Made by a program: the position numbers and the translations under genes. Positions 11,559 to 21,587 of a stretch of DNA of 64,000 bases are shown in pieces. The notes below the pieces were generated by a model that was not told the DNA's origin, made no database searches, and worked only from the letters and a program-made list of their open reading frames with translations. Location of the stretch: contig OZ345360.1 in assembly GCA_977006965.1 (NCBI GenBank), positions 1,798,001 through 1,862,000 of the forward strand. Direction: 5' to 3'. Positions within the stretch are counted from its first letter, which is position 1. Every line of letters begins with the position of its first letter. Source of the DNA: Phymatolithon calcareum (taxonomy: Eukaryota > Rhodophyta > Florideophyceae > Hapalidiales).

Positions 11559-11583
11559 TTCGTCCTATAGACACTAGGGTTGG

Positions 11584-12497
11584 GTTGGATGTATCGATCG
11601 TTCTGAGGTGCGATGGTTAGAGATCTCAACACAGAAGGGAAATATGGCTATATACGCGCTATTCGTGTAAGTGCACTTGTAACGCCTCACGGCGTGTCAG
11701 GGTCAAGGAAAAGATGGGAACGATGGAAACGCTGGGAACAGGAGAGGTTGAGAGGCTAGGTCGCCATGCAGTTGCTCGTTTCCGATGGCGCTGCCTTTAT
11801 TGTACTTAAGTAGTAATCAGGTCGATTAGCAATGTAGCAAAGGCAGGAGGAAGACCCCAGTGTTCAGGTTATCACAAGATATGCAAAAACCAACACCTTG
11901 ATTGGATCACGTCTTACCAGTAACTCCGGTAGGCCTCTCTTCTGCGTGAACTTTCCGGTACCCACACGGAAGAGTCGTCTATTGGCAGGGATAGCGGTGC
12001 CCAGGAAGGGTCACTGCAATCGATATCCCTAGATGCCTGCTTAGGGACAGCGAAGGTATCGCGTCGACGTCCCTTCAGCCGATCACGGGTTCTCTCGCGC
12101 TGTCTCGGCGTGTGAAAGAGCAGGGTGTTACACACTGGATAGCTCACAGAGGACCTTGATTGACAATTGAAGCTCAATAGCGTAAACAAGATCGATGTCA
12201 CTGAATCGTTTCTGCGATTAAGACTTCAAACATGGATAAATCCACATAACTGATTGCTGTAAATCGTTTGTATTCGCTGCATTTCTTCCGACCGCCACTC
12301 AGTTTTGGTGCATTTCTCCATTTCAATTGCATTTGCGGGAAGCAAAACTCAAATATCCAGCAAGGACTTAATAGTTTACTGCTTGCACTGCTAAGAGAAG
12401 ATAGTTAGTCGCTTGTATGAACTTCAGACCCCCACGAGTTTTTCAGGATCTAACTAGAGAATTAGGTGTGTTAGCGAATGAGCCGGTAAGTCTATAA
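11584..12497. other. intergenic region downstream of the giant protein gene
   Basis: About 0.9 kb between element copy 1 and the 3' end of the giant minus-strand gene. It holds only short frames without recognisable features. Confidence 0.5.
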
Positions 12498-15400
12498 CTA
12501 TACAGGGGACAAGCTTGTTGCCGCTACTGCAGCTCCAGTCATTGTAACTTCAACAGCAATGAATGCCGTTAGTCCCACCGCCATCACGCTAAGTACAACG
12601 ATAGCAGACACAGTCCCGCCAGTGAGAGGTGCTGTTTGTGCAGTCACAGGAGTTTCAGCTTTTGCATCAATTTTCTTGGGAGTAATCACCCATCCCGTCC
12701 ATTGCACTTCCGTCACGTTCTTCTGCTGCAGCAATGTTACAATGTTTTGCGTTCGGATGAAATCCACGTACGCCCCTGTCACTAAATCCACCGACAGAGC
12801 GTCGACGAATGTCGTGATCCCAAACGTCACCGATCCGTTGAACAACTTGACCAGGGCCACCTTGCTTGGAGCAGGCGTTAAACTTGGCGGTGTTGATCGC
12901 GTGGCCGACGCAGATGCAGACTGAGAGGGAGACGAATGCATAGAAGGAGTTTGCAGTACTGGCGATTGCGGTGATAGAGATGGTGACAAAATCGGTGAAG
13001 CTTGCCGTATCGAGTCGCCCGTTGGACTCACAATTGCTCGCACTGCTTGATTTGGCGTGATCGGCACAAGTGTCGAGTTTCTTGAGAACACAGCAGGGCC
13101 ATTGTCCACGCTTGTAAGAAACCACAAGGTTGGCTCCGACTGCGTGTTTGCAGCACTTAAAGCAATAAACTCATCCGCAATCCGTTGCGTGAACCCACAG
13201 CTATCGCTGATGTTTTGCCCTGCGATTTGTATAGCCATCGTCAGTCTCACAAAATTCGCAGTCTTCGCCAACTGGCTCTCGAATTGAACCTGTGCCTTGT
13301 CGAGACAGAAACCCGGGGATACAGTGATGTCAGGGGCGTATGATGGTAGTTCGTTCGGGCTTCCGGACGGCGTAGTAGATGGGGACAATAGTACAGCGGA
13401 GACAGAAGGTATGTTAGATGCCGCTCCCAGCGAAACACGTGCACTTATGCTCGGTAGAACGGTCCGACTTTCCGACGCTGATGCAGAGGGTGTAAATGCG
13501 CCCGTCATGTTCGGGGACAGAGCACTAGACCCTGAAACGCTTGGAGCGTTGCTAGCAGACGGTGATGACCCAATTGAGAAATAGACTGACGCAAATGCTG
13601 TCGCTCTCTGCGTCGCTATAGAGGTTACTGACGAACCGATTGAAGAAGTTATCGAAGGCGCTATTGGGCCAGTCACTGTCTGTGACACTGATGAGCTTGC
13701 CGATGAACTTGACGAGAATGATGCGGATACCGTTGGGACAGGAATTGCGGTTACTTCTGTCGATGGTATCGGTATTGCCGTGAAGAAGTTTGTGGGCGAT
13801 GCGCTGGCAGACGTGCCAATTGTGGCAGTTGGTGCCGTTGATGCCGACGCGGTCGGCGGCAATGAAAAGCCTCGCGACGAATTTGCGCTCGATGTTGCAC
13901 TCGCAGACGTCCCAATTGTCGCCGTTGGTGTTGTTGATGACAATACACTCGGTGACACACTTCCAGCCGCAGTTGATGTATTTGATGTTGACGCGGTCGG
14001 TGACGATGACACTCCAAGGGACGGACTGGCGCTTGATGTTACAATACTAGACGCTCCAATTGTCGCCGTTGGCGTAGTCGATGGCAATACGCTCGGTGAC
14101 ACTGTCAAACGTTGCGAGACAGATACGCTTGTTGATGCGCTTGCAGACATCCCAACTGTAGAAGTTGGTGTATAAGATGTAGATGCTGTTGGTGAAAACG
14201 GTAAGCCTCGTGTCGGACTTGCACTCGTCGATGCACTTGCAGACGTACCAACGGTGACCGCTGGAGAAGTAGATATCGATGCACTCGGGGACACAGATGC
14301 TAGTCGCGACGCAGTTACGTTCGTTGATGCTCTTGCAGACGTACCAATTGTGACAGTTGGAGCTGTCGATGACGATGTACTCGGTGAGAACGACGGGCCT
14401 CGAGAAGCAGACACACTTGTGGTTGCACTTGGAGACGTCCCAATTTTCCCTGTTGGCGTAGTCGATGACAATATACTCGGTGACACTGACAAACGTTGCG
14501 ACGCAGTTATGCTCGTTGATGCTCTTGCAGACGTACCAATTGTGGCAGATGGATTAGTCGATGTCGATGCGTTCGGTGATACTAGCAAGTCTTGCGACTG
14601 AGATACGCTTGCTGATGCACTTGCAAAAGTCCCAATTGTGGCCACTGCCGTAGTGAACATCAATTCACTCGGTGACATTGTCGCGCTTGTCGACGGAGAT
14701 ATGCTCGTTGATGCGCGTACTGACGAGCCAAATGTCGCAGTTGGTGTGCTTGAAGCAACTTGGGTTGGCCTCAAGGACATGCCCCTTGAAGGAATTGGTG
14801 ACGTTGAAGAAGCTACCGTTGATGTTGACGATGCTGAAGTCCCAACTGTAGCAGTCAATCTACTGATGGGCGATGGTGACTTCCAGTTTTCGCCAAACGT
14901 CGGTGAGACCAACTCTAACGACGGCCAGCTCCGAAAGTGATCTAGACTCGGCGATGAACTTGGCGACGCTGTTCGCGATATGGTTGGAACTGATGATAAA
15001 GATGCAGACGTGCCAATCGCGGCTGTCGCTGTACTGGCCGCTGAAGACGCCGGTGACAACGACAATCCACTTGATGGGCTTGCAGTTACTGACGCTCCGA
15101 GCGAGGATACTGGTGATTTCGAGATCAACGTAGTGCTCGTAGTAGTCATCACCGAAGCACTGGGTGGCAGAGACGGCCCTGCGGAAGCCGAAAGAGTAGG
15201 AGTTCGAGTCGCCTTCGGCGGTGTCGGTGCGATTTCGGTCAGCGCCGGAGTTACCAGTTCCGGAGAGTACCAATTATTCGAACCAGCTGGAGTTTGACTC
15301 GAGCTTGCGCTAGTAGACAGAGTTATACTTGAACTGGGGCCCACGGAAGTAAACAAAGGGATAGAAATCACAGGTGGGGGCAAAATTGTGTTTGCCCCGA

Positions 15401-18400
15401 CGGAAGGAAATGATGATGAAGTCGTACTGGCGGTGGCAATCGACGTATTGCTTGCAGTAGGAAACACAGGCACAGAAACTACAATCGGTGGCATCAACGA
15501 AGCTCCAGAAATTGAAGGAAATAATGATGACCTTGCACTAGGCCGAGAACTGTTTGTTGGATATGCAGATGCACTTTGGCTCCAGTTATTCGTTGGTAGT
15601 TTAGGCGATGCCGTAAGCCCATCCGCTGGTTCCGGCGATGCGGTGGTCAGATCCCCACGATTCTCTGGTTTGGTCGACCGACTTGGCGATGGTGCTGGAG
15701 GAATCGAAACTCTTGGAGGAGGCAACAATGAAACAACAGCGATAGAAGGAAAAGCACTTGAGCTTGAGCTCGGTCGACTGCTCGGCGGTGGTGGGATTGA
15801 AATACTAGGCGGAGCCATCATCGAAACCGTGCTGACAGGCGGAAAAGCACTCGAGCTTGAGCTTGGTAGACTGCTCCGTGTTGGGGGGGAAGAAATTTTG
15901 GGTGGACGCAGCAATGAGGGACGAGCGACAGAGGGAAAAGCGCTAGGTCTGGAGGAAAAACTGGGGCTCCAGTTTTCAGGCGAGGCCTCCACCGAGTCTG
16001 AAGGCTCGGGTGATCCCACGCTCCAATTATCCTGACGCACCGGCTTGATCGATTGGCTTGGCAATGGAATAACTGAAATTCTTGGGGGAGCCAACAATGA
16101 AACCGTGGCGACAGGCGGAAAAGCACTAGAACTTGAACTCGGGCTCGTGCAAGGTGCTGGTCGAATTGAAATTTTTGCCGGAGGCAATACCGATTGGGCA
16201 CCAACAGAGGGAAAACCACTAGTGCTAGGTCCGGGAGATACACTTGGGCTCCAGTTGTCAGGTGATGCAGCCAACCAGTTTGACGTCTCTGGTGATTCCA
16301 CATATCCACTCTCTCGAATCGTCGGTTTCATAGATCCGCTTGTGGATGGGACAGGTGGAATTGAAATTTTCGGAGGTGGCGATAGTGAAACAGTGGCCAC
16401 AGCGGGAAAGGCGCTCGAGCTTAAACTTGGTAGACTGCTTCGTGTCGGAGAGATCGATATTTTCGGTGGACTCAGCATAGAGGGAAGAGCGACAGATGGA
16501 AAAGCAGTAGTGCTAGCTCCTGAAGATACACTTGGGCTCCAGTTGTCTGGCGAGACCGTCACCCAGTCTGAAGGCTCCGGTGATTCCACATATCCACTCT
16601 CTCGAATCGTCGGTTTCATCGATCTGCTGGCGGATGCGTCGGCTGGAATTGAAATTTTCGGAGGTGGCAACAATGAAACAATAACCACAGCGGGAAAGGC
16701 GCTCGAGCTTAAACTTGGTAGACTGCTTCGTATCGGAGAGAACGATATTTTCGGTGTACGCAGCACAGAGGGAAGAGCGACAGATGGAAAAGCAGTAGTG
16801 CTAGCTCCTGAAGATACACTTGGGCTCCAGTTGTCTGGCGAGACCGTCACCCAGTCTGAAGGCTCCGGTGATTCCACATATCCACTCTCTCGAATCGTCG
16901 GTTTCATCGATCTGCTGGCGGATGCGCCGGGTGGAATTGAAATTTTCGGAGGTGGCAATAAGGAAACAATAACCACAGCGGGAAAGGCGCTCGAGCTTAA
17001 ACTTGGAAGACTGCTTCGTATCGGAGAGAACGATATTTTCGGTGTACGCAGCACAGAGGGAAGAGCGACAGATGGAAAAGCAGTAGTGCTAGCTCCTGAA
17101 GATACACTTGGGCTCCAGTTGTCTGGCGAGACCGTCACCCAGTCTGACGGTTCTGGTGATTCCAAATTCCAAATAATGCGACTCGTCGACTCTATCGATC
17201 GGCTTGGGGATATTAAAGCAGGAATTGAAATTCTTGGAGGAGCCAACAATGACGCAGTGGCGACAGGCGGAAAAGCACTGGGGATTGAGTCTGGGCTACT
17301 GCTCGGTGCTGGCCGAATCGAAATTTCTGTCGAAGGAACAGCGACAGATGGAGAGATTCTCGAGGAAGGCCCGGCAGAAAACGTTAGACTTTCCTGTTCA
17401 GGTGATTCCACCAACCAGTCGGATGGTTGGGGTGATTCCGCATTTCGAATCTCATTATTCGTCGGCTCAATCGACCGGCTTGGGGATGGGGCTCGAGGAA
17501 TTGATATATTCGGAGGAGGCAACAATGAAATAGTGGCAACGGGCGGAAACCCACTCGCACTTGGACTGGGAGACTCGATCTTTGTTGCTTGCGTTGTTCT
17601 TGTTCCAACAGAGTTCGACACAGAGCCAGACGCCGAAGGTGCATTAGATAATGGCAGGGAACTGACCGGGCTTATACTCAATCCCTGGCTCAAGGTTGGG
17701 CTCCAGCTGGTAGCCCAGTCTGGAGTTTCGAGGACTGGAGTCTCCAAGTCCGGTGATCGCCAATTATTCGAGACAACTGCAGATTGGCTCATCAACGATG
17801 ACGGGCTTGGTGGAACGATCACGGTCACAGCGGGCTTTGGACTCACTGACGGAAACACAGGAATGGAAATCAAGGGTGGGGGCAAGATTGAGTTTGCCGC
17901 AACGGAAGGAAAAGACATTGCACTTGGGCTCTTATCTGCGGAAGCGCTTGACGAGGGAATGAAACTCGGGCTCCAGTTTTCTGGTGATTCAATAACAGAA
18001 TCAGTGGCTTCTTCATCTGGTGTTCGAGTAGGCCATTCAGAATTAGAAGTAGATGAGCTAATTCTAGGGGAAAAGCTGTTAGTCAATGTCACACTTGCAC
18101 TTGCCGTCGACGAAGCGCTTGGTGTCGAACTTGCATCGATGAAATTGAAAGAAACAGACGGTGATATGGAGTCTTCTTTTAGCGAGGCTGATATAGATGG
18201 GGTTGAGCTCCAGTTTGCACTCACAGAGACAGCAGCCGGGCTCGGGCTTAAGCTGGATCCCTGACTAAAACTTGGACTCCAGTTTTTGATAATGTCCGGT
18301 GTTACTTCTGCAAACGCACTGGCCTGAAGTTCGAGTGATGGTGTCGGCCATGCATAGTCCAAAACACTGGTAGTCGGCACCGGTGATAGACTTCGACTCC

Positions 18401-20732
18401 ACTTTGGACTCATTGTTTGCACTGGGCTCAAGCTTGCTTGCATCGAGCTAGATGGGGTCGGCGTGGAGAATTCTGGAGACGCAACACGGTCTTCCGGGCT
18501 CACCGTGATCCAATCTGGAGTTGGTGTGGGCCATTCAGAATTCGACGAAGTAGCAGAGAGCAAGGCTGTCGGCGTTTCCACAGGAGTGAGGTTCTCTATG
18601 ATTCCGGAGGACGAGCCTGACGCAGATACAGTTGCAGTGCGGGATGGCAGAAATGTAGTCGACGGCCACGAAGATGAAGCTGGACTCCAAGAAGCAAACA
18701 ATTCTGGGGAAAAAAGCGCCTCAGTTGTGGAAGTTGCATCGATGTTGATGTTCGAGCTCATGGTCCGGGTAGGACTCACGCTAGCAATGACAGTAGAAGG
18801 GCTCGTGGCCTCTGTTTCTGGAGTTTCAACTCCATCAGTTTCATCAATAATGATGCTTGCGCTTGGACTCCAATTCGGGCTTACGCTTAAAGCCACAGCA
18901 GATGGGCTCATGGTCTCTGCTTCCGGACTCTCCGCTGAAACAGTTTCGAGAATGACGTTGATGCTTGAGCTTGGGCTCAAGGTTGGACTCGGACTCCAGT
19001 TCTGGCTGACGCTCACAATCACAGCAGATGGGCTCATATTCTCAACTTCAGGAGTCTCTACGGAACCAGTTTCGCCAACGCTCGTGCTTAAACTTGAGCT
19101 CCAGGTTGGGCTCTGACTCCAATTGGGACTTAGGCTTGCAGTCGCAGAAGATGGGGTCTCGGTCTCAGTTGCTGAAATATCCGCCATAGATGTAGCCTCA
19201 ATACTGATGCTTGCACCCCAGATCGAGCTCGGACTCCAGTTTGGACTCACACTCGCAGACATCGCAGGTGAGCTAGTAGCCTTTGCTTCTACGGTCTCCA
19301 CAGTAGAAGTTTCGTCAATAACGATGCTCGAGCTTGGACTCCATCTCGGGCTAGCGCTCCACTGCGGACTCTCACTTGCCGTGGGAGCAGTTGTTTCCGT
19401 TTCCTCCGCCTCCGACGTCGCTGTAGCACTCCCACTGCTCCATGTCGGACTAGTGCTCCATTTGGGACTCACACTTGTTGACATCATAGTGGGAGTTGCA
19501 GCCTCAGTGTCGGCAACCTCCGCAGCAGCTGTAACCTCAACGCTGGTGCCGGGGCTCGTACTCCAGTTGGGACTCACACTTGAAAGAACAGCAGTTGGAC
19601 TTGTCATGTCCGTTTCAACAGGCTCTAACACCGCTGTGGCCACAATTCTCAGGCTCGCGCTTGGGCTCCAGCTAATACTCACGCTGGATTCCGCAGTCGT
19701 TGAAGTAGTGGCATCCGTTTCCACAGCCTTGGCAACGGTTTCTGAATCAAAACTGATGCTCGGGCTCTGGCTCCAGTTGGGACTCACGCTGACGGCCCCA
19801 GTAGTTGGACTGGAAGTCTCCGTTTCAGCAGCTTCCGCATCAGTAGCTGTCTCTGTGAAGAGAGTTGGGCTTGAGCTTGAGCTTGGGCTTGAGCCTGAAG
19901 TCCAGGTCGGACTGCCAGTTAAGGACGCGGTTGCCGCCGCCTCACTTTCCGATGCTTCTGCTCGCTCCACGACACTCGAACTCGGACTTGAGCTCAAGTT
20001 TGGACTTGGGCTTTGGTTGGAAGCCGAAAGAGAAGTCGTGCTCTCTACGACTTCAGCCGTCATCGCAGCGGTTTGACTCGAAATGGAACTAACGGCGATT
20101 GAGGATATGCTCGGAGTTGGGCTTGCACAGGGCGCAGAAGTAGGAGAAATAGATGGTGAAACAGTGACACTGACACTGGCCGAGGAGCTCGCACTTGAAC
20201 TAGGCGTCGGGGACGTAGTCCAGTCCGAAAGCTCAGATTCTTCTGATGCCTCAGCTTCCACAGTTGCAGACATCTGCTTGGAAGAAATCTTCAGATTTTG
20301 ATTCAGGTCTTGCATGTAACGACCTTTTAGAATCTTCAAAGGACTTTCGTACTGAAGTATAGTCGACACCGCGTCCGCTGCAAGCTTATATAGATTACTG
20401 GAAGAAAAGCTTGGATTGCGCTCAGGTACAACAACGGGACCATACAAAAGCTCTGCATCATCGCTTACATCATGGCCTCCTTCGCGAAGCGGTATACCGC
20501 CACGTTCATTCCTCGCTGCCATAGAGCCGCTCGCCAAAGGCGCAGAATACGCAATATCATGCGGTGAGTGTGAAATTGTTGAGCCCGGAGAGCTAATTCT
20601 GGTGGCAGACTCCACGGGGGTAGCATGGACGATGACTCCACCCAACATGAAGACCGCTATGGTCACAAACAGCCTTGTCATCCTCCCTTTCGCATTCTTT
20701 GCCACGAACAAAGCTCTCGAAGTCTTCCGCAT
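12498..20732 (-). CDS. giant secreted Ser/Pro/Thr-rich surface protein with C-terminal membrane segment
   Basis: About 2744 residues in one exon from ATG at 20732 (the frame stays open five codons further). An N-terminal hydrophobic stretch (TRLFVTIAVFMLGGVIVHA) serves as a signal peptide or anchor. Residues about 150-2470 are low-complexity S/P/T/A sequence with recurring SPNWSPS-type motifs, then SPEPSDWVTVSPDNW blocks, including an almost exact 96-residue tandem repeat (16300-17150). Residues about 2473-2620 form a more ordinary domain (FCLDKAQVQFESQLAKTANF). Near 2700-2725 a hydrophobic segment (GTVSAIVVLSVMAVGLTAF) precedes a short tail. This layout suits a heavily O-glycosylated cell-wall or surface protein tethered to the membrane. 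It resembles pherophorin-like and mucin-like proteins in composition only, and no homologue is claimed. Confidence 0.85.
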   Translation of the reverse strand: MRKTSRALFVAKNAKGRMTRLFVTIAVFMLGGVIVHATPVESATRISSPGSTISHSPHDIAYSAPLASGSMAARNERGGIPLREGGHDVSDDAELLYGPVVVPERNPSFSSSNLYKLAADAVSTILQYESPLKILKGRYMQDLNQNLKISSKQMSATVEAEASEESELSDWTTSPTPSSSASSSASVSVTVSPSISPTSAPCASPTPSISSIAVSSISSQTAAMTAEVVESTTSLSASNQSPSPNLSSSPSSSVVERAEASESEAAATASLTGSPTWTSGSSPSSSSSPTLFTETATDAEAAETETSSPTTGAVSVSPNWSQSPSISFDSETVAKAVETDATTSTTAESSVSISWSPSASLRIVATAVLEPVETDMTSPTAVLSSVSPNWSTSPGTSVEVTAAAEVADTEAATPTMMSTSVSPKWSTSPTWSSGSATATSEAEETETTAPTASESPQWSASPRWSPSSSIVIDETSTVETVEAKATSSPAMSASVSPNWSPSSIWGASISIEATSMADISATETETPSSATASLSPNWSQSPTWSSSLSTSVGETGSVETPEVENMSPSAVIVSVSQNWSPSPTLSPSSSINVILETVSAESPEAETMSPSAVALSVSPNWSPSASIIIDETDGVETPETEATSPSTVIASVSPTRTMSSNINIDATSTTEALFSPELFASWSPASSSWPSTTFLPSRTATVSASGSSSGIIENLTPVETPTALLSATSSNSEWPTPTPDWITVSPEDRVASPEFSTPTPSSSMQASLSPVQTMSPKWSRSLSPVPTTSVLDYAWPTPSLELQASAFAEVTPDIIKNWSPSFSQGSSLSPSPAAVSVSANWSSTPSISASLKEDSISPSVSFNFIDASSTPSASSTASASVTLTNSFSPRISSSTSNSEWPTRTPDEEATDSVIESPENWSPSFIPSSSASADKSPSAMSFPSVAANSILPPPLISIPVFPSVSPKPAVTVIVPPSPSSLMSQSAVVSNNWRSPDLETPVLETPDWATSWSPTLSQGLSISPVSSLPLSNAPSASGSVSNSVGTRTTQATKIESPSPSASGFPPVATISLLPPPNISIPRAPSPSRSIEPTNNEIRNAESPQPSDWLVESPEQESLTFSAGPSSRISPSVAVPSTEISIRPAPSSSPDSIPSAFPPVATASLLAPPRISIPALISPSRSIESTSRIIWNLESPEPSDWVTVSPDNWSPSVSSGASTTAFPSVALPSVLRTPKISFSPIRSSLPSLSSSAFPAVVIVSLLPPPKISIPPGASASRSMKPTIRESGYVESPEPSDWVTVSPDNWSPSVSSGASTTAFPSVALPSVLRTPKISFSPIRSSLPSLSSSAFPAVVIVSLLPPPKISIPADASASRSMKPTIRESGYVESPEPSDWVTVSPDNWSPSVSSGASTTAFPSVALPSMLSPPKISISPTRSSLPSLSSSAFPAVATVSLSPPPKISIPPVPSTSGSMKPTIRESGYVESPETSNWLAASPDNWSPSVSPGPSTSGFPSVGAQSVLPPAKISIRPAPCTSPSSSSSAFPPVATVSLLAPPRISVIPLPSQSIKPVRQDNWSVGSPEPSDSVEASPENWSPSFSSRPSAFPSVARPSLLRPPKISSPPTRSSLPSSSSSAFPPVSTVSMMAPPSISIPPPPSSRPSSSSSAFPSIAVVSLLPPPRVSIPPAPSPSRSTKPENRGDLTTASPEPADGLTASPKLPTNNWSQSASAYPTNSSRPSARSSLFPSISGASLMPPIVVSVPVFPTASNTSIATASTTSSSFPSVGANTILPPPVISIPLFTSVGPSSSITLSTSASSSQTPAGSNNWYSPELVTPALTEIAPTPPKATRTPTLSASAGPSLPPSASVMTTTSTTLISKSPVSSLGASVTASPSSGLSLSPASSAASTATAAIGTSASLSSVPTISRTASPSSSPSLDHFRSWPSLELVSPTFGENWKSPSPISRLTATVGTSASSTSTVASSTSPIPSRGMSLRPTQVASSTPTATFGSSVRASTSISPSTSATMSPSELMFTTAVATIGTFASASASVSQSQDLLVSPNASTSTNPSATIGTSARASTSITASQRLSVSPSILSSTTPTGKIGTSPSATTSVSASRGPSFSPSTSSSTAPTVTIGTSARASTNVTASRLASVSPSASISTSPAVTVGTSASASTSASPTRGLPFSPTASTSYTPTSTVGMSASASTSVSVSQRLTVSPSVLPSTTPTATIGASSIVTSSASPSLGVSSSPTASTSNTSTAAGSVSPSVLSSTTPTATIGTSASATSSANSSRGFSLPPTASASTAPTATIGTSASASPTNFFTAIPIPSTEVTAIPVPTVSASFSSSSSASSSVSQTVTGPIAPSITSSIGSSVTSIATQRATAFASVYFSIGSSPSASNAPSVSGSSALSPNMTGAFTPSASASESRTVLPSISARVSLGAASNIPSVSAVLLSPSTTPSGSPNELPSYAPDITVSPGFCLDKAQVQFESQLAKTANFVRLTMAIQIAGQNISDSCGFTQRIADEFIALSAANTQSEPTLWFLTSVDNGPAVFSRNSTLVPITPNQAVRAIVSPTGDSIRQASPILSPSLSPQSPVLQTPSMHSSPSQSASASATRSTPPSLTPAPSKVALVKLFNGSVTFGITTFVDALSVDLVTGAYVDFIRTQNIVTLLQQKNVTEVQWTGWVITPKKIDAKAETPVTAQTAPLTGGTVSAIVVLSVMAVGLTAFIAVEVTMTGAAVAATSLSPV
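16300..17150 (-). repeat. 288-base coding tandem repeat, about three units
   Basis: The same block starts at 16501, 16789 and 17077, an exact 288-base spacing that keeps the frame (96 residues per unit). The first two spacer intervals are nearly identical, pointing to recent expansion or gene conversion. Confidence 0.9.
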
Positions 20733-21587
20733 ATGAAGCAATGTCACTAAAAGTCCACGTCGTTGCAGATCTTTTTGCTAGTGTTGAACCGGCCGAATCC
20801 GGGGAGGACAATCGATTCGGTGTTTGGATGAAAGGAGACACAAACGGCGGCAAACGAAAACCTTGAAAAGCTGCGCTCAGTTGCACGCAACGCCTTGGGA
20901 AGAAAAGATCGCTTGTTGTGCACTCGCGATAGAAGCGTTGCGTCGAACACTGTTACCTCGACGGTTGGGCGAACAGTATTATTCCACTGTCCAATGCCCT
21001 TTCTTTTGAACTCGCAGACTGCGGGGCTCGAATACATGAACAGTGGTTCTCTGATGCGAGGGTGCGCGACCGCAATGCATGTCGGGGGGGCGAAACATGC
21101 ACTGGGAAATTATACGCGAGCATTCCACGTACAAAGTGTGACGTTCCGTTTGAAATGAGTGGTGTGGGAGATCAAGGAAGACTTAGATTATTCTGAATGT
21201 CAGTCAAGTTGCAGGTCAAGTGTAGAGCCAATGCGATGGATGGGTCTTGGTAGAGGTGCATTCGTTGAGAGATTTTTAGCTATGTTGAAATTTCTGAACG
21301 TTATGTAGCTCTAGATCTGAGTTTTAATCGCGTTGGTTGATTGTCAGCAGTTTCTGTTCTCGCCTTAGTGACATGCTGTGTCTACCCACAACGAATAGTA
21401 GCTTATCTTTGAGGACCGTTGATAAGGGTCCCTACCCCTGACGAAATCAGGAAGAGAACTCAGCCCTCGCTCCAAAACTTCGACCACGCCTGTATTGTCC
21501 ACCAGGAGCAAATCGGTTTTAACACAACCCGCAGAATTTCGCAAGCATTTCAACACTAATTTAATGTCGAACTACTAAAACGATTCC
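20733..21587. other. intergenic region upstream of the giant protein gene
   Basis: About 0.85 kb containing the presumed promoter of the giant minus-strand gene and the 3' flank of the deubiquitinase gene. Short open frames here lack any supporting feature. Confidence 0.5.

Larger units (their letters stand above)
8800..11583 (-). mobile_element. TIR DNA element copy 1 (possibly CACTA-like), with subterminal palindromes
   Basis: The element is defined by comparison with the copy at 45156-47115. The ORF-proximal end (right side here) has CCCTCAATTGAGGG followed inward, on the minus strand, by GATTTAAAAGCTCAAAAA, and outward by ACGAAC and CCCTAGTGTCTAT. The far end (8826-8839) repeats the palindrome, with GCAAAAATTAAATGATTCTC inside it as in copy 2. 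The outer CCCTAGTGTCTAT resembles CACTAGAGTCTAT at the end of copy 2, which suggests a CACTA (EnSpm-type) terminus; this is an inference. The left outermost bases have decayed, so 8800 is approximate. The interior between 8840 and 10276 carries no clear gene. A LINE-like 3' tail lies at 10121-10192. Confidence 0.7.

Noticed and set aside
16045-18264. 739-codon open frame on the plus strand, with similar ones at 13780-14175, 15388-16035, 18463-19116 and 19123-20076
   Set aside because: They are antisense to the low-complexity Ser/Pro gene. Its codon bias leaves the opposite strand open, and the products are repetitive with no signal or domain.
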